Positions 13,040 to 26,480 are shown, counted from the stretch's first letter. The stretch: 64,000 nt of DNA from Sipunculus nudus (GCA_026874595.1 CM049320.1:23693714-23757713), one strand, 5' to 3'. The notes: a model not told the origin generated them from the letters alone. Numbers and translations are program-made.

Positions 13040-14662
13040 GGCTGTGCTCAGCTGAAGTTGACCTTAAAAGTAAAAACCTAAAATAATATTAAATGGAGAT
13101 AAAGTCTGAGAGGAAGATATTATATAGGCCATGGTTGGTTGATATGATTGGTATCAAAGAGTAAGAAATTGTTGCACATAATATTTTGTGACATGACCAT
13201 TGGTTTCCTAATGTTGAAAATGAAGCATGTGAGCGGTTTGTGAAGATATGTATATGATAGGTATACTATTACCATGATCATTGGTTGGCTTTTCGAAAAA
13301 TTAATGACAGTTCAGCAGTTTACACATTTGTTCAATCAGATCTATTTTCTTTATTATATTATTAAATATATATATTTTTATTTTATAAAATGTACACAGT
13401 TGCAATATACCTATTAAAGTTAATTCACAATCACTGAATATTTAAATCTGGACATGGAGACTTGTAGGCAAACAAAGCTGATCATTTTATCTCCCATTCT
13501 GCTGAGGCAGGAAAATATATATGAAGTTTCAATTAGATCTTAATTTTTTATTATATCAAATTGTTTTAAAGTTTATAAATTGTATACATTTGCAATATTA
13601 CACATCAGAATATAAAGTTGCTTTCAAATTTCAGACTGTAATAGCTTAAAATCATATACATACAGCATATGAAAGTTATTTCAACAGTGCTTATAAGAAA
13701 AAAGTTCATAATTGATATATATATTTAATGATAATGGAGTGGATGATGGACAGACGGAGCTGATCAAGGATTAAATAGCAGGGGAGGGGGAATGGTGGTA
13801 ATTACAAAACCTCTGCATATACATACAGGACAAACAAAGCCTTATTTCTCATTCTGTACACCTGTCACAGCAGGGGATTTCCCCTAGCAATCCATTACAA
13901 TTCAGGTACCCTGGCACAGCTAACCTGCATGACCAGTGGACTGCCTGCATCTGGAAAAAAGTGATTGCAATAGAGCCTAAAAAAAATTCAATAACTAGCC
14001 TAATTTTTTTAGCTTTTATTTTCAAATTTGAGATTTAAACAGATTAAATACTTACATTTACATGATGTGAAAATCAAATCAACAGTACTTACAGGGAAAA
14101 AAACATGCCTTGGTCAAAGCTGGGCAAAATTTAAGGTACTGATTTTATTTTTATGCTAATAACTTAGATTTTCAAAATTCAGATCTAATTTGGGTATTTA
14201 ATTGTATCTTGATTAAACAAGTTGTATACCTGAAAAAGTCTTTAGCCTCTTTAATTATCATATTGAGTAAATATCTTTCCTGATTCTTCAAAAAAAGCAT
14301 TATGTTCTGGCCCATTGCTTCAAGATATTACATAATATGGACTGTATTGCTGGCTGTTGTAGAGGAAATATATAGGAGAATATTCGTGGAAAATATTGAG
14401 AAAATCAGACAAGTCTTTTGATATCATGCAGTCCTGTGATGTGATAATAGTAGGTTTTTAATAGAAAATGGAGGTTTTTCCTTAATTTCTTGAAGGAACG
14501 GAGTCACAATGACCCAAATTTCACTTGTAAGAGATTCTGGGGCCCCTATAACAGTATGCCAGATTTTGATTTGTAGGTCTTACGGTTTCAAAATGTGCCA
14601 GTCTAACGGACAGATGGACAGACAAAGGACTATAGCTCAGATGACCAAGAGTCTGCTGAGCT
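13040..14662 (-). mobile_element. Hairpin-ended repeat, family B copy 1
   Basis: A hairpin at 14634-14662 has arms AGCTCAG and CTGAGCT with an inner TGAC/GTC-type stem. It is followed inward, on the minus strand, by a GTCTGTCCATCTGTCC simple repeat, then sequence shared with 35846-37290 and 38810-40514. Shared words (minus strand) include CTTAAATTTTGCCCA and the CATGG...GTAAGTACTG block. A left-end GCTCAGCTGA near 13053 may be the partner inverted repeat. Matching with the 38.8-40.5 kb copy extends over about 1.6 kb. There is no open reading frame of note. Confidence 0.6.
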
Positions 14663-14989
14663 AAGAAAAGGTAGATGTGGAAGTAGAGTAGTCTGAATTG
14701 AGTTATGACACAGTGTGCCACCTTGCAAATTGCACTCCCTCTGCTGGTCATGGGCCTGTTCCAACCTAGACACATGTGGGTGACATCCACCTCCACCCAA
14801 TGGGTGGCAGGTTTCTTATGTCCAAGTACCACCTGGCCTGGTCAATTTCTGGTGCCCCACCCACATTCTCATGTGGCACCCGTCAAGGGTGTATCATTTG
14901 ACCTTTGTCTCAGACCTTCCCAAGGGTACATAGGTAACAGTGTACCTGTAGGTTACCCCTAAAGCAAGCCTTACTACCACACCTACTCA

Positions 14990-15360
14990 TAGCTCTCTTT
15001 CATCATTAATATATAGTCCCCTTGGTAGTCCATGCAAATCATTGGTGTATAAAAATATCTTTTGGATTTTACACTGCCAAGATCACAAGATGAAACAAAA
15101 GGACAACAAGAGATTTTACATAGCAGCCTTACCAACAGTCATATTGAGATCATTTTCATTTGTATTCTAATGCGAATACTCAAATACAATCCCTATGAAC
15201 GGAGGCTGAGTTTTTGGGCTACCTTGAACTTGGCCCAAGGTGTACCAGAGCCGGTATTCCATCCATACAAATCATTGGTGTGTAAAATGTACTTTTTGAT
15301 TTTACAATGCCAAGATCACAGTATGTTGTGGCAAGCTCTTGTATTTGATATCCACCAGGG
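14990..15360 (+). repeat. Tandem duplication of about 233 bp
   Basis: CAAATCATTGGTGTATAAAA at 15035 and CAAATCATTGGTGTGTAAAA at 15268 are each followed by a TTTTxGATTTTACAxTGCCA block and AGATCACA. The spacing gives a unit of about 233 bp, present roughly one and a half times. Noncoding, in the WDR33 5' intron. Confidence 0.6.
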
Positions 15361-15399
15361 GGCACAAATGCTATGAAACTTTCAATAAAACAGATATGA

Positions 15400-17300
15400 G
15401 ACTGGTGTTCTTATGTGTAATCCGTTATTGGAAAAACCTTTGGTGATCTGTGTATTCACCTTTTGTTACCAATGCTTTACTTACTGCTTTAAACTGTGGT
15501 TGGCTTTTCGTTTGCAAAGGTTTAAATTGCATGATGTTCACAAACGGGAAATAATCGCGAAATTGAAACCCTCGTGAATAAGATGCCCCATCCACACAAA
15601 TGAAGTGTCATTTACACTGTAATATTGATTTCATATGTAATAACATGTTTTGACTGATATATTAAATGATATCAGACCATTTAAATTATCTTATTATGAA
15701 CAAAAGTTTACACTGTGCCTGGTTTGATGATTCATATAATAATATATATACTCATGAAGGTAACTTTATTTTGAGATGGTGAAAACTGAACCTTCGCTAA
15801 CCACTGTTAAAGTGAAAATCATGAAAATTTAACCAATATGAGGCCAATCACAGTATACAGACATATTGCTTTATCAATGAGGGTTAAAATAATAACCATT
15901 ACTGGCTTATTCACTACTCATTAAATGTCCAATATAGCAGGACTACAGATGCTGGTGCCAGCTGAAATCTGGATCTGATATTTAAGGATTATGCAGGTTT
16001 GTCACATGCTAATTATATGCTAAAGAATTTATTATTCAGACCAGTAATTGTTTGATCAATCAAGACTTGGGGCCTTTTTTCCTTAAAATGTGAATTATGC
16101 TTGTACTGTGTAATAGGTGAAGGGGGAATTTTGTGTAAAAATCCCGCTTTAACAAAGGGAAGAGGCCAAAATAAGGCACCAAAGAAGTTAGAATAATCCC
16201 TGCAGACTTTTGTTTGCATCTGTATTGGGCTTGTTATTTATTAGCCCTTATTTGTTAAAAGCTGAATGTGTGTGAAGGGGTGTAGGTTACTCTTATTGAA
16301 TAATAGGTTTTATTGTGCCCTGACCATATTCTTGCTCCATTGACCTGTAATTTGTTTAACAAAATGCTGCCCCTCTGTTCCCAGCAGTGTGTTTGTGGGC
16401 TTGTGTGCAATCAGTATTTAAACAAGATGTAAGCATAATGGCTTTTGCACTCTGTGGGTGAAGTTGAGGGTAGCCCTAACATTCAGCCTCAATTCATGGG
16501 GGATGCATGCCTTGCCAGGATGTAAAAAAGCCTATGTAGACAACAATTATCTGATTTTCTTGAGATGAAGTGTCAATATTTCAATACATACTGAATTTTA
16601 AGTTACAATTAATATCCCTAGAGAGCACAAACATCAGTAATGCTGTATTATACAAAATATGTTGGGGTTGTTGCATATTCTCATGCTGAACATGGTGATC
16701 TGAGCATGGGTAAACTCTGTCTAAACCCAAAACTCTGTAACGCAAAGGACATATTTTCAGACACAGGAAGTAGTCCGAAATAAAAATATTGCGAACTTCA
16801 ATAAACTGATTTGACCTGTCTGCCATCAATATTTTCATTTACTTTATAAAAAAATGTAGTGCTTTGAATAATTGTACAAATAACAAATATTAAACCATCC
16901 AGTAACAAATGTACAGTAAAACCAATAGCAACTGGTTTCTCTGCAAAGATTACAGGTTTTACATTTTGGAGGGACCAGTGCCCATTACAGCTTAACTGTA
17001 ATGTTTTAAAGTTTGTTCCATCATTTTTTGTCTGGGTTTGCAATTAACTCAGGGTTTTGCCCAGTTTATTACCCAAACTTTACCCAAATTTATTTGCTAT
17101 TATCAAACAGGACCAAAGCCTAGGTTCTCTCTAGGTGGTCAGCAAAAGTTGTACACATATTCTGTAAATATTGGTAGCTAGCAAAGTGGCTCTGACCAAA
17201 TTTAACCCTGTGTAAGAAAAGCCATTTACCACTGACACTTAAACTCTGTCAACTTGGCTGAGCAGAGCACATCTCTGAACAATAGGAAATAAGGGTAAAA
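15400..17300. other. Intronic sequence, nothing recognised
   Basis: AT-rich sequence in the inferred long first intron of WDR33. No exon, RNA gene or bounded repeat was found on either strand. Confidence 0.5.
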
Positions 17301-17301
17301 C

Positions 17302-18076
17302 TAGTGATGAGTCAATCGAGTTTTTTCAAAAGTCAGTCGGTTTGCTGCCACCTTCAAGCGCTCGATTACCAAAGGCAACTATCGATTACATTATACTCAC
17401 GATTGTTTTTACCCAAATGTCTTTATGTTATAGGCAAAAAGTTTTCTTCCATTTTTTACAACATTCCGCGCTTCATATATGAGTTTGAGTTCCCATTAAA
17501 CCTCTGTATATAACTGAGTATGACACAGTAGATGAGAGAACGGAGGACCTATTAAACCTCTGTGATCTGGCAGGGAGCTGCAGAATTAGCTGAGAGTTTT
17601 CTAATGAGATGTTCAATGCAAAGAATGGGCAGTATGGCTTTAAAATGCTCCATAATTCTCCAGGTCTATGCCAATTTTGCGAGATTCTCTTAGAAATAAT
17701 CTCCTCAACTAATGTCAGCTGCCGCTGCCGCACGAGTAATTATATTTTTAGCTTTCAATTTCTTTTTTTTAAATTTTTACCCAAAATTATATGGGCCTTT
17801 AATTTTTCTGGCAGGCCTGTGAAACCAGTATGCATGTCGGCAGTCATCATAATTGTTATAAAGTGAAAGTCCTAGCTGGTGGTAAAGTTAAAATGATACG
17901 TGGGAGTATTCATGAGGGCCAGCAAGTAGGTGTCCTGGACTGTGGTTTAATTCTTGATTACTATAATTAATCTTTATAATTTCTTTATATTTGTCTGAAC
18001 CGATTAATAATGGATCATCGATCGGTTTGGGAAAACCGATGATCGATTATGAAAAAGGAACGGACTCCCACCACTA
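17302..18076. mobile_element. hAT-like TIR element, about 775 bp, nonautonomous
   Basis: The left end is TAGTGATGAGTC and the right end, inverted, is TAGTGGTGGGAGTC. These are imperfect terminal inverted repeats of the TAGTG type common in hAT elements. The flanks GGTAAAAC and GGAAAAAA could be a decayed 8-bp target duplication (6 of 8 match). A subterminal GATCATCGATCGGTTT and its inverted partner lie near 18015-18045. No transposase reading frame is visible. Superfamily is inferred from the termini only. Confidence 0.5.
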
Positions 18077-18079
18077 GGA

Positions 18080-19390
18080 AAAAAATCTATGAATCCTGGG
18101 TAATACCTGTGTAAAACTATTTTACCCAGCCCATGTTTTACCTATGTGTTAGGTAAAATATGCCCAGAGCCCACCTGTTCTTTGCTATGAAAATTGTAGT
18201 AGTTAAATTTTACGGGAGAAAATTTTTTGTAACTTTCGTTAGGTAGATAGGTAGGTAGATATGATAGTAGGCCTAATTTCAAAAAAGGGAAAGGAAAAAT
18301 ACCTTACAAAATACTTGAGAAATAAATATTTGAAAATTAAATATGAAATCAGTATACATTATACATCAGCCCCACTTATGGCAGTAAAGGCAAAATCTGC
18401 CTCTATTGACAGCTGCTGATTCAATGATTTCATGTAAATGCTAAAAAAATAGATGGCTACACATGTATACAGTATCTGTAGGATCATTGGAAAAGAGTCC
18501 AATAAGTTGTGAAACAAAATTATTTTAAAATCCTTAGACTGCTATATGGTGAATGTTGAAATCGGGTCTACAACTGAAACGCACCCACTGAGTGTTATAT
18601 AAACTTTTGCTTCCTCAGAATTATAGAAGGCACCTAAGGGGATAAATATGCTGTAACTCTGTTCCCAAAAGCAACAAATGTTTGTTATCATATACTAGCT
18701 GCTAAAAAAGTACTGGCCTGGATATCACAACAAATAAAATTGTCAATTTATCACTTTTAAATAGAAGCAAAAAAAAAATTGATAGAAAAACTGCTAGAAA
18801 ACAACCAAAAAAATGTATTTAAATTTCCAAACAACTGAATCTATAAAAATGTATTAATTTCAAATGGCACTGAGACCTAGAGTTGAAGAGGTGTGCATGA
18901 AACAGAATTGCTCTTCATTTGGTCGTCCACGAGCGACCTCTGGTGTCGCACTAGAGGTCGTCACACTGGTGTGAAAGAAAGGGTGTCCTATTTTGTGGAA
19001 CAGCCCTTGATAAACCCCCAACAGCATCAGAGTGTTACAGAATCAGTGATAACGAAATAAATAGGGACAATATCAGCATTGGATTTGCTGTGCTTGGGCA
19101 TTTATTCACAAACATTATATCCGAGTACTTTTTGCACCAATAAAATTCACCATAACTGCTAATATTTTCATTTCAGTTGACATCTGGCCTACTTCCGATT
19201 TACGTCCAAGATGATTGACAGTAAATAAAATTTATTAACAGTCCATATTAACTCATGTAACTCTACAGGGTTAAAAAATTATATACAAGCTATAGTCATA
19301 TGAAAGTTAAAAAAAAGTTATTAATAAAATATAGCAAATTTTTAAAATCTGCATCCTGGTTTTACAAATAGCCGAGAAAATCAGCAGAAG
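18080..19390. other. Intronic sequence, nothing recognised
   Basis: AT-rich, with short A-runs. A small inverted pair (CCTCT and AGAGG) occurs around 18935-18960. No coding or RNA feature is supported. Confidence 0.45.
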
Positions 19391-19394
19391 TTTT

Positions 19395-19870
19395 TTTAAA
19401 GTGGCCCAATCACCTATAAAGCATGCTGAGGTAACAAGAAAAATAGCTTCTTCCCTTTAAAATAATTCTGTACCTGCCAAAATATAGCCTTGAAAGCTTT
19501 GCTTACTCCTGTATACGAGTGTTAAAAACAGTGAACTGGGCATGATGGCAGGTGTAAATATAAACACAGTGCGTCGGGCCGTGTGCTACGCGGAGCCACA
19601 ACATGTGCCAATCAGTGAGATGCCCTGACTGACTTGGCTAAAAAAAAAAGAAATACGTGTTCCCTCTGGCTGAAACATAGCTTGTTGCTCCTCTAAACTG
19701 ATCCTTCAGTCACGCGGCCTTGTCATGGTAAACAGACTGTGTTTACAAACACCCAGTGCTATAACAAAGTGTTCAACAGTCGTATGCAAGGAAATGAGAC
19801 TGTGTGCTGGAATGGTTTTGCTGGGATACTTTTGTATAAAGCCAAATTGAACTAATAGTGAGAAATAATA
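19395..19870 (+). repeat. Dispersed duplicate of about 0.5 kb, copy 1
   Basis: This segment aligns by eye, same orientation, with 21050-21775. Shared words in order include GTACCTGCC, CTGACTGACTTGGC, GGCTGAAACATA, CACGCGGCCTTGT and GTAAACAGAC, then CTTTTGTAT. It is GC-richer than its surroundings. No protein or RNA gene was recognised. It may be a repeat family or a local duplication upstream of WDR33. Confidence 0.6.
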
Positions 19871-20345
19871 TTAATAATTATTATATTGCTCCTGATTATA
19901 TCCCTTTAATATTTTTTTTCATCTATCGAAAAGTATATTAGCCCAACAGGCCACCACTTCCATATGCAGCTTTCTAGGAACTTATTAAAAAATATAAATT
20001 TTTCAGAAAAATTTCTTTACAAATTTTAAACTGCTGGACACATGTTGGCAGAAAAGAGAATAGTAAAAAAAAGTAGCGGTAAGTAAGTTTACTCCATATG
20101 GAAAGTGAAATTAAAATTTAACCTCAAATGCTTAAAATATCATTTACAGGGTATTTATGCGGATATCGCTTTCTATCGGCGGCACACTGTCAATGGCTCT
20201 TACAGTGACAGTCCACAACCTGTGTCTGATGATGTTTCTCGTTGGGCTGACAAAGTGACAGAGACAACTGACATGTGCCGCTTTACCGGGGCGTAGTTCT
20301 TGCAGCCTAACTAGACATAGGTCTTGTGTAATTTCATATATTTAC

Positions 20346-20500
20346 CGCGACGTTCTCTTTAATTCAGTGCGTCATTCACGGTTTTATCCGCCAGTCTCAG
20401 CGGAGTTGAGTAACTCGTGCAGATATCAAATTTTTGTTTCAAAATAGCGCACAACACATTTGGACGCCATTTTATATCGCTCCTTACTTCCGGTTTTGAA
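20346..20500 (-). promoter_or_regulatory. Likely WDR33 promoter and first noncoding exon
   Basis: On the minus strand this region reads ACCGGAAGTAAGGAG, an ETS/GABP-type site, followed closely by AAAATGGCGTCC, a YY1-type element often found just downstream of start sites in animal housekeeping genes. The sequence is locally CpG-richer. A donor (GTCGCG then GTAAAT) occurs at 20346. It could join to the acceptor near 11324 just upstream of the WDR33 start codon, giving a 9 kb first intron. The motifs are seen; their assignment to WDR33 is inference from strand and position. Confidence 0.45.
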
Positions 20501-21049
20501 TCCTGACACAGGTTAATAATATTTTTGCAGGAAAGTATTTATGTTTGACCTTCGTATTTGCATTTTAAAAAAAATTAGAAATATAGAGAACATGTGATAC
20601 TCTAAGGTAAAAGTATTTTGATTTTTTTCTAATTTCATATTAAACTAGACTTGTCTGTTCTCATAAGATCAAGATACTGTTTAAAAATTGGAGGTAAGAA
20701 ATCTGACGTTGGATGCCAAGTCTGACGTCAACTAGGATGCCATAAATCGATTAATTTATACTCCAGCAAACTTGTATATGTATTTTAGTGTAAATGAGTG
20801 TGCATAAATATGTTAATGACGTATGAGTGTGTATAAACATGTTTACAGGTGTATTGAATATTATACTATCCGAGTCGCTCACCACTATATTAATTATATC
20901 ATTGAATATATTTTGTTATACATTGTTAATTGTACTTATCTATCATGTACCTACGACAAATATATGTTTAAATCGTAAAAAATTATATATTCTTATTGTT
21001 CTTACTTGTCCCTGACATCTGGAAATTTGACTCATATTTGAAATATCCA

Positions 21050-21775
21050 TTTAAAGAGGCGTAATCACCCATATAGAGCATATTGAAGTAAAATTAAAAA
21101 TATAAATACCGTCTTCTCTATGAAATACATTGGTACCTGCCAATTTTGTACCTTGAAAACGTTTAATTGCTTACTGTTGTACATGGTTGTTAAAACAGTG
21201 GACCGGGCGCGATCACAGGCGTTAACATAAACACGTGAGGCAGCATCGCCCGGGCAACAACACCTGTAAATCACAACACTCTGACTGACTTGGCACCAAA
21301 AAAGTAAAGTGTAATACATATGTTGTAATACATACCAGCTGGCTGAAACATATCGCCTGTCTCAGGCCTTGAACCGGATACTCGACTTATGTTTTCCACT
21401 GGGGCCCCTGGATCTATGCCACAAATCGGATGCGACAGGTTTCTACAATGAACATACATTCGGCCCACGGATCGTAATGTCCATCCAGCAGAGATATATA
21501 AGAGGACATGAAGGTCCAGGTATGGACCAGTGTGATATTTGTGTTGAATCTGTCGCGCATGCACAAAATTGGACCTTCGTTCACGCGGCCTTGTTATTGT
21601 AAACAGACACACGTGGACCGTGTTTACTAACACGCAAAGCCAAAACAAGGCGTTCAACTGCACAAAGGGAGGTACTGAGACCGTGTTTTGTGATGGTTTT
21701 GCCTGGAAACTTTTGTATTAAGCAAAAGTATAAACTGACAGTGCAAACTGCGAAGAATAGGCATAATATCACTCC
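21050..21775 (+). repeat. Dispersed duplicate, copy 2, with internal insertion
   Basis: Second copy of the segment at 19395-19870. It is interrupted at about 21355-21565 by roughly 200 bp absent from the first copy. On the minus strand the insert contains GGTTCAAGGCC, close to a pol III B box, so a SINE is possible but not shown. On either side of the insert the copies rejoin at GGCTGAAACATA and CACGCGGCCTTGT. Confidence 0.5.
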
Positions 21776-22524
21776 TGATTGTGTTCGGTTAAAGAATTGT
21801 TAATTTTAATTACAGCTAACATATAGAATAGATGCAACTAAAATATGTAAAATAACCTTTTCTCCATATAATTTCTTGATGATGTACCTAAGCTCAATCT
21901 GTCCCAAGATTAGTGTCTCCAACAGATGCCAGGTGTCGCGAACGCTAAAAGCAAGGCTTGAACCTTTTGTTCAAAGTGACACCCCCAACCTGTACGTGTC
22001 TCCATATGAAAAGCTTTCAAGGTTGATCATATTAGGAATAAATAAAATAATCCGAACTTTAGAAAGCACATGTAAAATAATTAATCACAACTTTTCCAAA
22101 AACCGATAGTCATTTGTATCATTTGGATACCAGGATATTACCTTTTTTAGGGGACAGCCTTAAACTCTAGACCAATTAAGTCGGGATCAAACTGGTTGTC
22201 TTTCAAAGCAATTTGTTGCGTGATAACGCCTCTATATTCACTCGTTATTAGTATTAACGAAAAGGTTAAATCTCTCACCCGATTGTACTGAAAATGTTTT
22301 ATTATAAATGAATTTCTAAGCATTAATCTTGGCCATTTATTGAACGTATATATGTCCCCGAGTCAGCGTCAAGGCGAGCTCACCTGGGACCACACATGAG
22401 ATGCCTATGACCAATTAAAACAATTTTTTTCCCATTTACATGAATTACGTTTAAACAGTCTATAAACATGAACTGCACACAGCATTGTATGAAACCTTTA
22501 ACTATCCAAATAATAATAGACATC

Positions 22525-22525
<1 letters not shown>

Positions 22526-22577
<52 letters not shown>
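22526..22577. repeat. (AT)n microsatellite
   Basis: About 50 bp of uninterrupted TA dinucleotides. It produces artificial Ile-Tyr reading frames on both strands, which should be ignored. Confidence 0.95.
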
Positions 22578-23023
22578 CTGGACTTTGTTTCAAATAATTA
22601 TAATCTTTACCTAAACTGTAATTTCCAAGACCATGCACAAAAACATCGCATAATTTAGAAATGAAAAAATTCTTGCAGCATGCACTGGCATGTGTAAGGC
22701 CAGATCTGAGCCATGGTGTCAATTGGCAACGTTTTCCTTTTTCATGACTAGATTTAAACTTACAGTCCAATTATTGGTGACCCCATAACATGGATTCTAA
22801 AAATTATACACCTCTCAATTACGCAGAATATCATCTGATATAGCTCTCTGGCGAAATAATCAAGGAATGCCCCCGACCAATCTACCTTCAACTACTCATA
22901 CGTATCTTGGTACGACCGCGACTTTTCACTTTACATTAACCATTAAATGTTATTTTTGTGATACGGAGCATTGTCTCTTTTTTTTCCTCTTGGACGTCCG
23001 GCTTGATTCGATTCCAGCAGAAC

Positions 23024-23025
<2 letters not shown>

Positions 23026-23091
<66 letters not shown>
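23026..23091. repeat. (AT)n microsatellite
   Basis: About 65 bp of TA dinucleotides followed by a short G-run. Apparent Ile-Tyr peptides here are artefacts. Confidence 0.95.
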
Positions 23092-23093
<2 letters not shown>

Positions 23094-23099
23094 GGGGGG

Positions 23100-24540
23100 G
23101 GACAAAACTTCTTCAAATGAATTCTCAAGTTAATGGCCTTTTCCCTATCCATGAAAACTGGAATGTTCGATTTTTTTAAATGTGGTATTTCGGTCTTCAG
23201 ATATTTAAAACAAAGTTTCCATGGTAAAACTAATTTGTTTGCGTTCGTGAATCATAAATGTAACTGGTGTTACCCTATATACTTGGATCTAATGAGTGTT
23301 CCGAATTGCAGCTATAGTGTAAGGTAAAAATCTCCCAACAGAAAGTAATATATTGAGTAAAGTGTAAGCCCTGAGGATGCATTTGAACAAGCTTGTTGCA
23401 TTCATCTATAACGTACAGGTGGCCCCCGGAACCAGCCAAATCGGGAAATGAAATAATGCACGTGATATATACTATACATGTATATCTATTTAGTGTGCTA
23501 ATAAAATCAAATTTCTATGAGGATCAACACTGACACGTTTCTTAACTTTTTTTTTTTTCATTTTGTTGTGTACATTCTCAGCCTGTTTCAAATTACGTGG
23601 CTTAGCTAAAGCTTCATATTCTTCGCTAGCTGCTGACCGCGACACAACATGTTTCAGGTTTCTGTATATATGCGTCAGTCACTAAAAAACAATTGAGGAG
23701 TCCCTCTTCTGGGATAATTCTGCCGTTATTTCTGTACAATGTTCTATTCAATGTTATTTCTATACAACCCAATAGCTGTTCCCCACTACTTTCATTGTCA
23801 TTTTAATGCCCTTTAACACCGAAGGTAAAACCAGACATATTCCTGCGCGATCACTATATGTGGTTTCCTGAACCATGAAGGCTACCTACATCATAGGTGC
23901 TTGAATTGATATCAGTGTGGATTTCGGTTAAATTTGTTACTTTTCTGGGTCATTTCCTTATAGCTATTACTAAGCTGATATTTTACTAGCGTTTTTCACA
24001 CTATATGGTCTCTTTATTATTTACTTAAATCTGAAAAGGTATATATAGGGTAATATGCAGCCCCAGGTTATGTGTAAAATCAGGAGAAAATCAATCACAG
24101 TCAGGTCGCTGAGATAAAAATAACCTTATTGACAAAATTAAATGTTCCACAGGTAAATGAAAAAAAGGCATTCGTGATCTTAAACCAAATTTTTTGTAGG
24201 TAAAAAGAGGTCATCCGCGTCAATAACAGCCCATTGACCAAGGGCCCTTTCCAGCCATTGGTTTTGTTGGAGGAATGGACTAGAAATGGGGCATTTGTGC
24301 GCGAAAAATGATCAAGAAAGTGGTAAAGCTTGAGATAAAAATGATCTCTGGCAACATTCGTTGAGGAAATTTTAATGGAACATAATTTAATTGAATGGGC
24401 CGTATGAGGTATGGAAGGCTGCAATGAAATATAAGATAAACTGGAAATCTACATTTTAAAATGATAAAGAATGAAAGTTTCCACCATTCACTTATTCGGT
24501 CAATATTTTCAGGTTCATTCGTGTATAAGCAGGTTTCGTA
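23100..24540. other. Intergenic sequence, nothing recognised
   Basis: Lies between WDR33 and PPP1R35, which are transcribed away from each other. No exon, RNA gene or bounded element is visible. Confidence 0.45.
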
Positions 24541-24544
24541 ATAC

Positions 24545-24990
24545 TTTGAAATGTTCACCTGTCCAACGGAAAGGCATAAATCTGGTTTTGCCTTTCCGCT
24601 ATAGATGCATCTTTCTTTCATAACAAACTTTCAACCAGTCATTTCCCTTGTTGACACTTCTGCGCGGAACGGTTAACCCGTTGTTGTTATGGTGCGGGTT
24701 CGGGTATCGCATATTTAAATTTAGAGCTATTGCACAATTCGACACCACGCTCTCATTAGTCTGCTCATTGGTAGCTGCGGTTTCCCTATTATGCAAGGGA
24801 CTATTTTTCGGGAATATTTTTCCGATTTGTGTATTTTTCATTATTTGTGATGTGAAAAAACATCTGGGAGTTCACCTTTCCAACGGATTGGTTTAATATG
24901 AAAACATGCCTTTCCGTGCATGTGTTTGCCTGTCTGAGACAGGTGGAAAGGCGTTATTACCACCCCTGTAAGTGATTGTACATTTGTGTA
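24545..24990. repeat. Hairpin-type dispersed repeat, family D copy 2
   Basis: It starts TTCACCTGTCCAACGGAAAG and forms a hairpin with arms CGGAAAGGC and GCCTTTCCG (about 24557-24599). A second such hairpin starts near 24868 (TTCACCTTTCCAACGG). The right end is GAGACAGGTGGAAAGGCGTT followed by ATTACCACCCC, as in the copy ending near 8800. Noncoding. Confidence 0.55.
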
Positions 24991-25124
24991 TTCAATATTC
25001 CTGAATGACGTTCCTGGATCCGGATCATGTTCCTCTGGATCCACACCTAAATCTATTAATTACTTCAATAGATCATTCTCAAAATGCTTTTAAAATTTCA
25101 TGAGATTCCATTCTGGATCGCGTC

Positions 25125-25160
25125 GTGAACACACACACACACAAACACACACACGAACGA
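25125..25160. repeat. (CA)n-rich microsatellite
   Basis: An interrupted CA repeat. It is followed by a CCTCCTTGCGGAGG small palindrome at about 25178-25192. No function is assigned. Confidence 0.8.
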
Positions 25161-25249
25161 ACAGGGAAGAACGCATACCCTCCTTGCGGAGGCAATAAGT
25201 GAACAAAATTGCGAACGCTATGGGGAAGGGCTATGTATTGCAACTGATT

Positions 25250-26480
25250 GATAATAATATTCAAAGGACCACATTAATGCTCAGGTGATCCAGTGACTAT
25301 CAAATACTGCCATCTGTTGCACAGAAATGTGTAACCAGTCGAAAATCGCAAAAATATTACCGGATTATAAATTATCGTGTAAAATTATACAAGAACTTAT
25401 AAAATGCAAGGGCTGGTCAACTGTGAGAGCCACCCACTTTGGGACGATCCTGAGTGGACTTTGTGATATGAAACATACAAGGATGTAATAATTAATACAA
25501 ATTTTACATACCTAGTGGATAACTACACGCAGAAAGAATATGGATGTATTATCGAATGGTGTTGCTCGAGACACAGCCAGCCCATATAACCGGTGCATGA
25601 ACTTATGTTTTTCATGTTTTTTATTGGTCAACAATAATTTTATTTGTTTCAGCTTGCAATGTTTTTATGTGTAACACATAACTGTGTGTAGATATGTATT
25701 ACACATGAAGGTCACGGTCTTGGTGAACAGTCCGTGCATGATGTCCACATCAGTCACCAAAGCCTGACACCAAATGTCATTTATAAACAGGCCAGCACTG
25801 CTTGTCTGAGCCTCCATACCCCACGGTAATGCCTGGTCATACTGCAGTATCATCAGTCAATTGCTTTGCTTCAGTTTAGCTTTATTGTAATACATTTCAA
25901 CCACAATGATATAAACATATTTCTAATCCTCAGAATATCCTCTGTTTGCCCTGCTTAATATAAATAAGGATTTTGTTGTTGGTTTAATGTAATATTTTTA
26001 AAATTAAAAGCAGGAGTTCATTTTAAAATGATAATAAATAAATTAATTTAATTTTTCTTATGATGAGCAAATGTGTTTATAAAAAAATTAAAAGAATAAA
26101 TTAATTTATTTTTTATGATAGGCAAATTTGTTTATAAAAAAATTAATTGTAACTAAAAAATAATATTCTTTATAATGACACAAATAATGACACAGGCTGT
26201 CACAGCTGGCCGTCAAACTGAGCGGTGTGGAGAGCCCTCTATTGGCCGTTGGGAGAAGCAATAGGTGTAAGAATCTCGCCGTAATAGTGGATGATACCAG
26301 ACTACTCTAGGGATACAACCTTAAAATGATTCACTTTTCACGAATCACTTTACCGTTATTCATTATATACGTTTCATCATTCCGAAAGTAAAATATACAG
26401 TACATTTATAATTAGAGGTGATTACACAGAATACATTTTAAGTTAATTTAATTTGACTCCATTAGAAAAAGGAACATTCA
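25250..26480. other. Region upstream of PPP1R35, nothing recognised
   Basis: AT-rich; includes a T/A-rich stretch at 26000-26170 with two related AAATTAATTTA words. No coding feature is supported. Confidence 0.45.

Noticed and set aside
21271-21663. A 130-codon minus-strand frame
   Set aside because: It runs across the boundary of a repeat and its 200-bp insert. No similarity and no splice context.
22498-23179. Frames encoding Ile-Tyr repeats
   Set aside because: Translations of (AT)n microsatellites on both strands.
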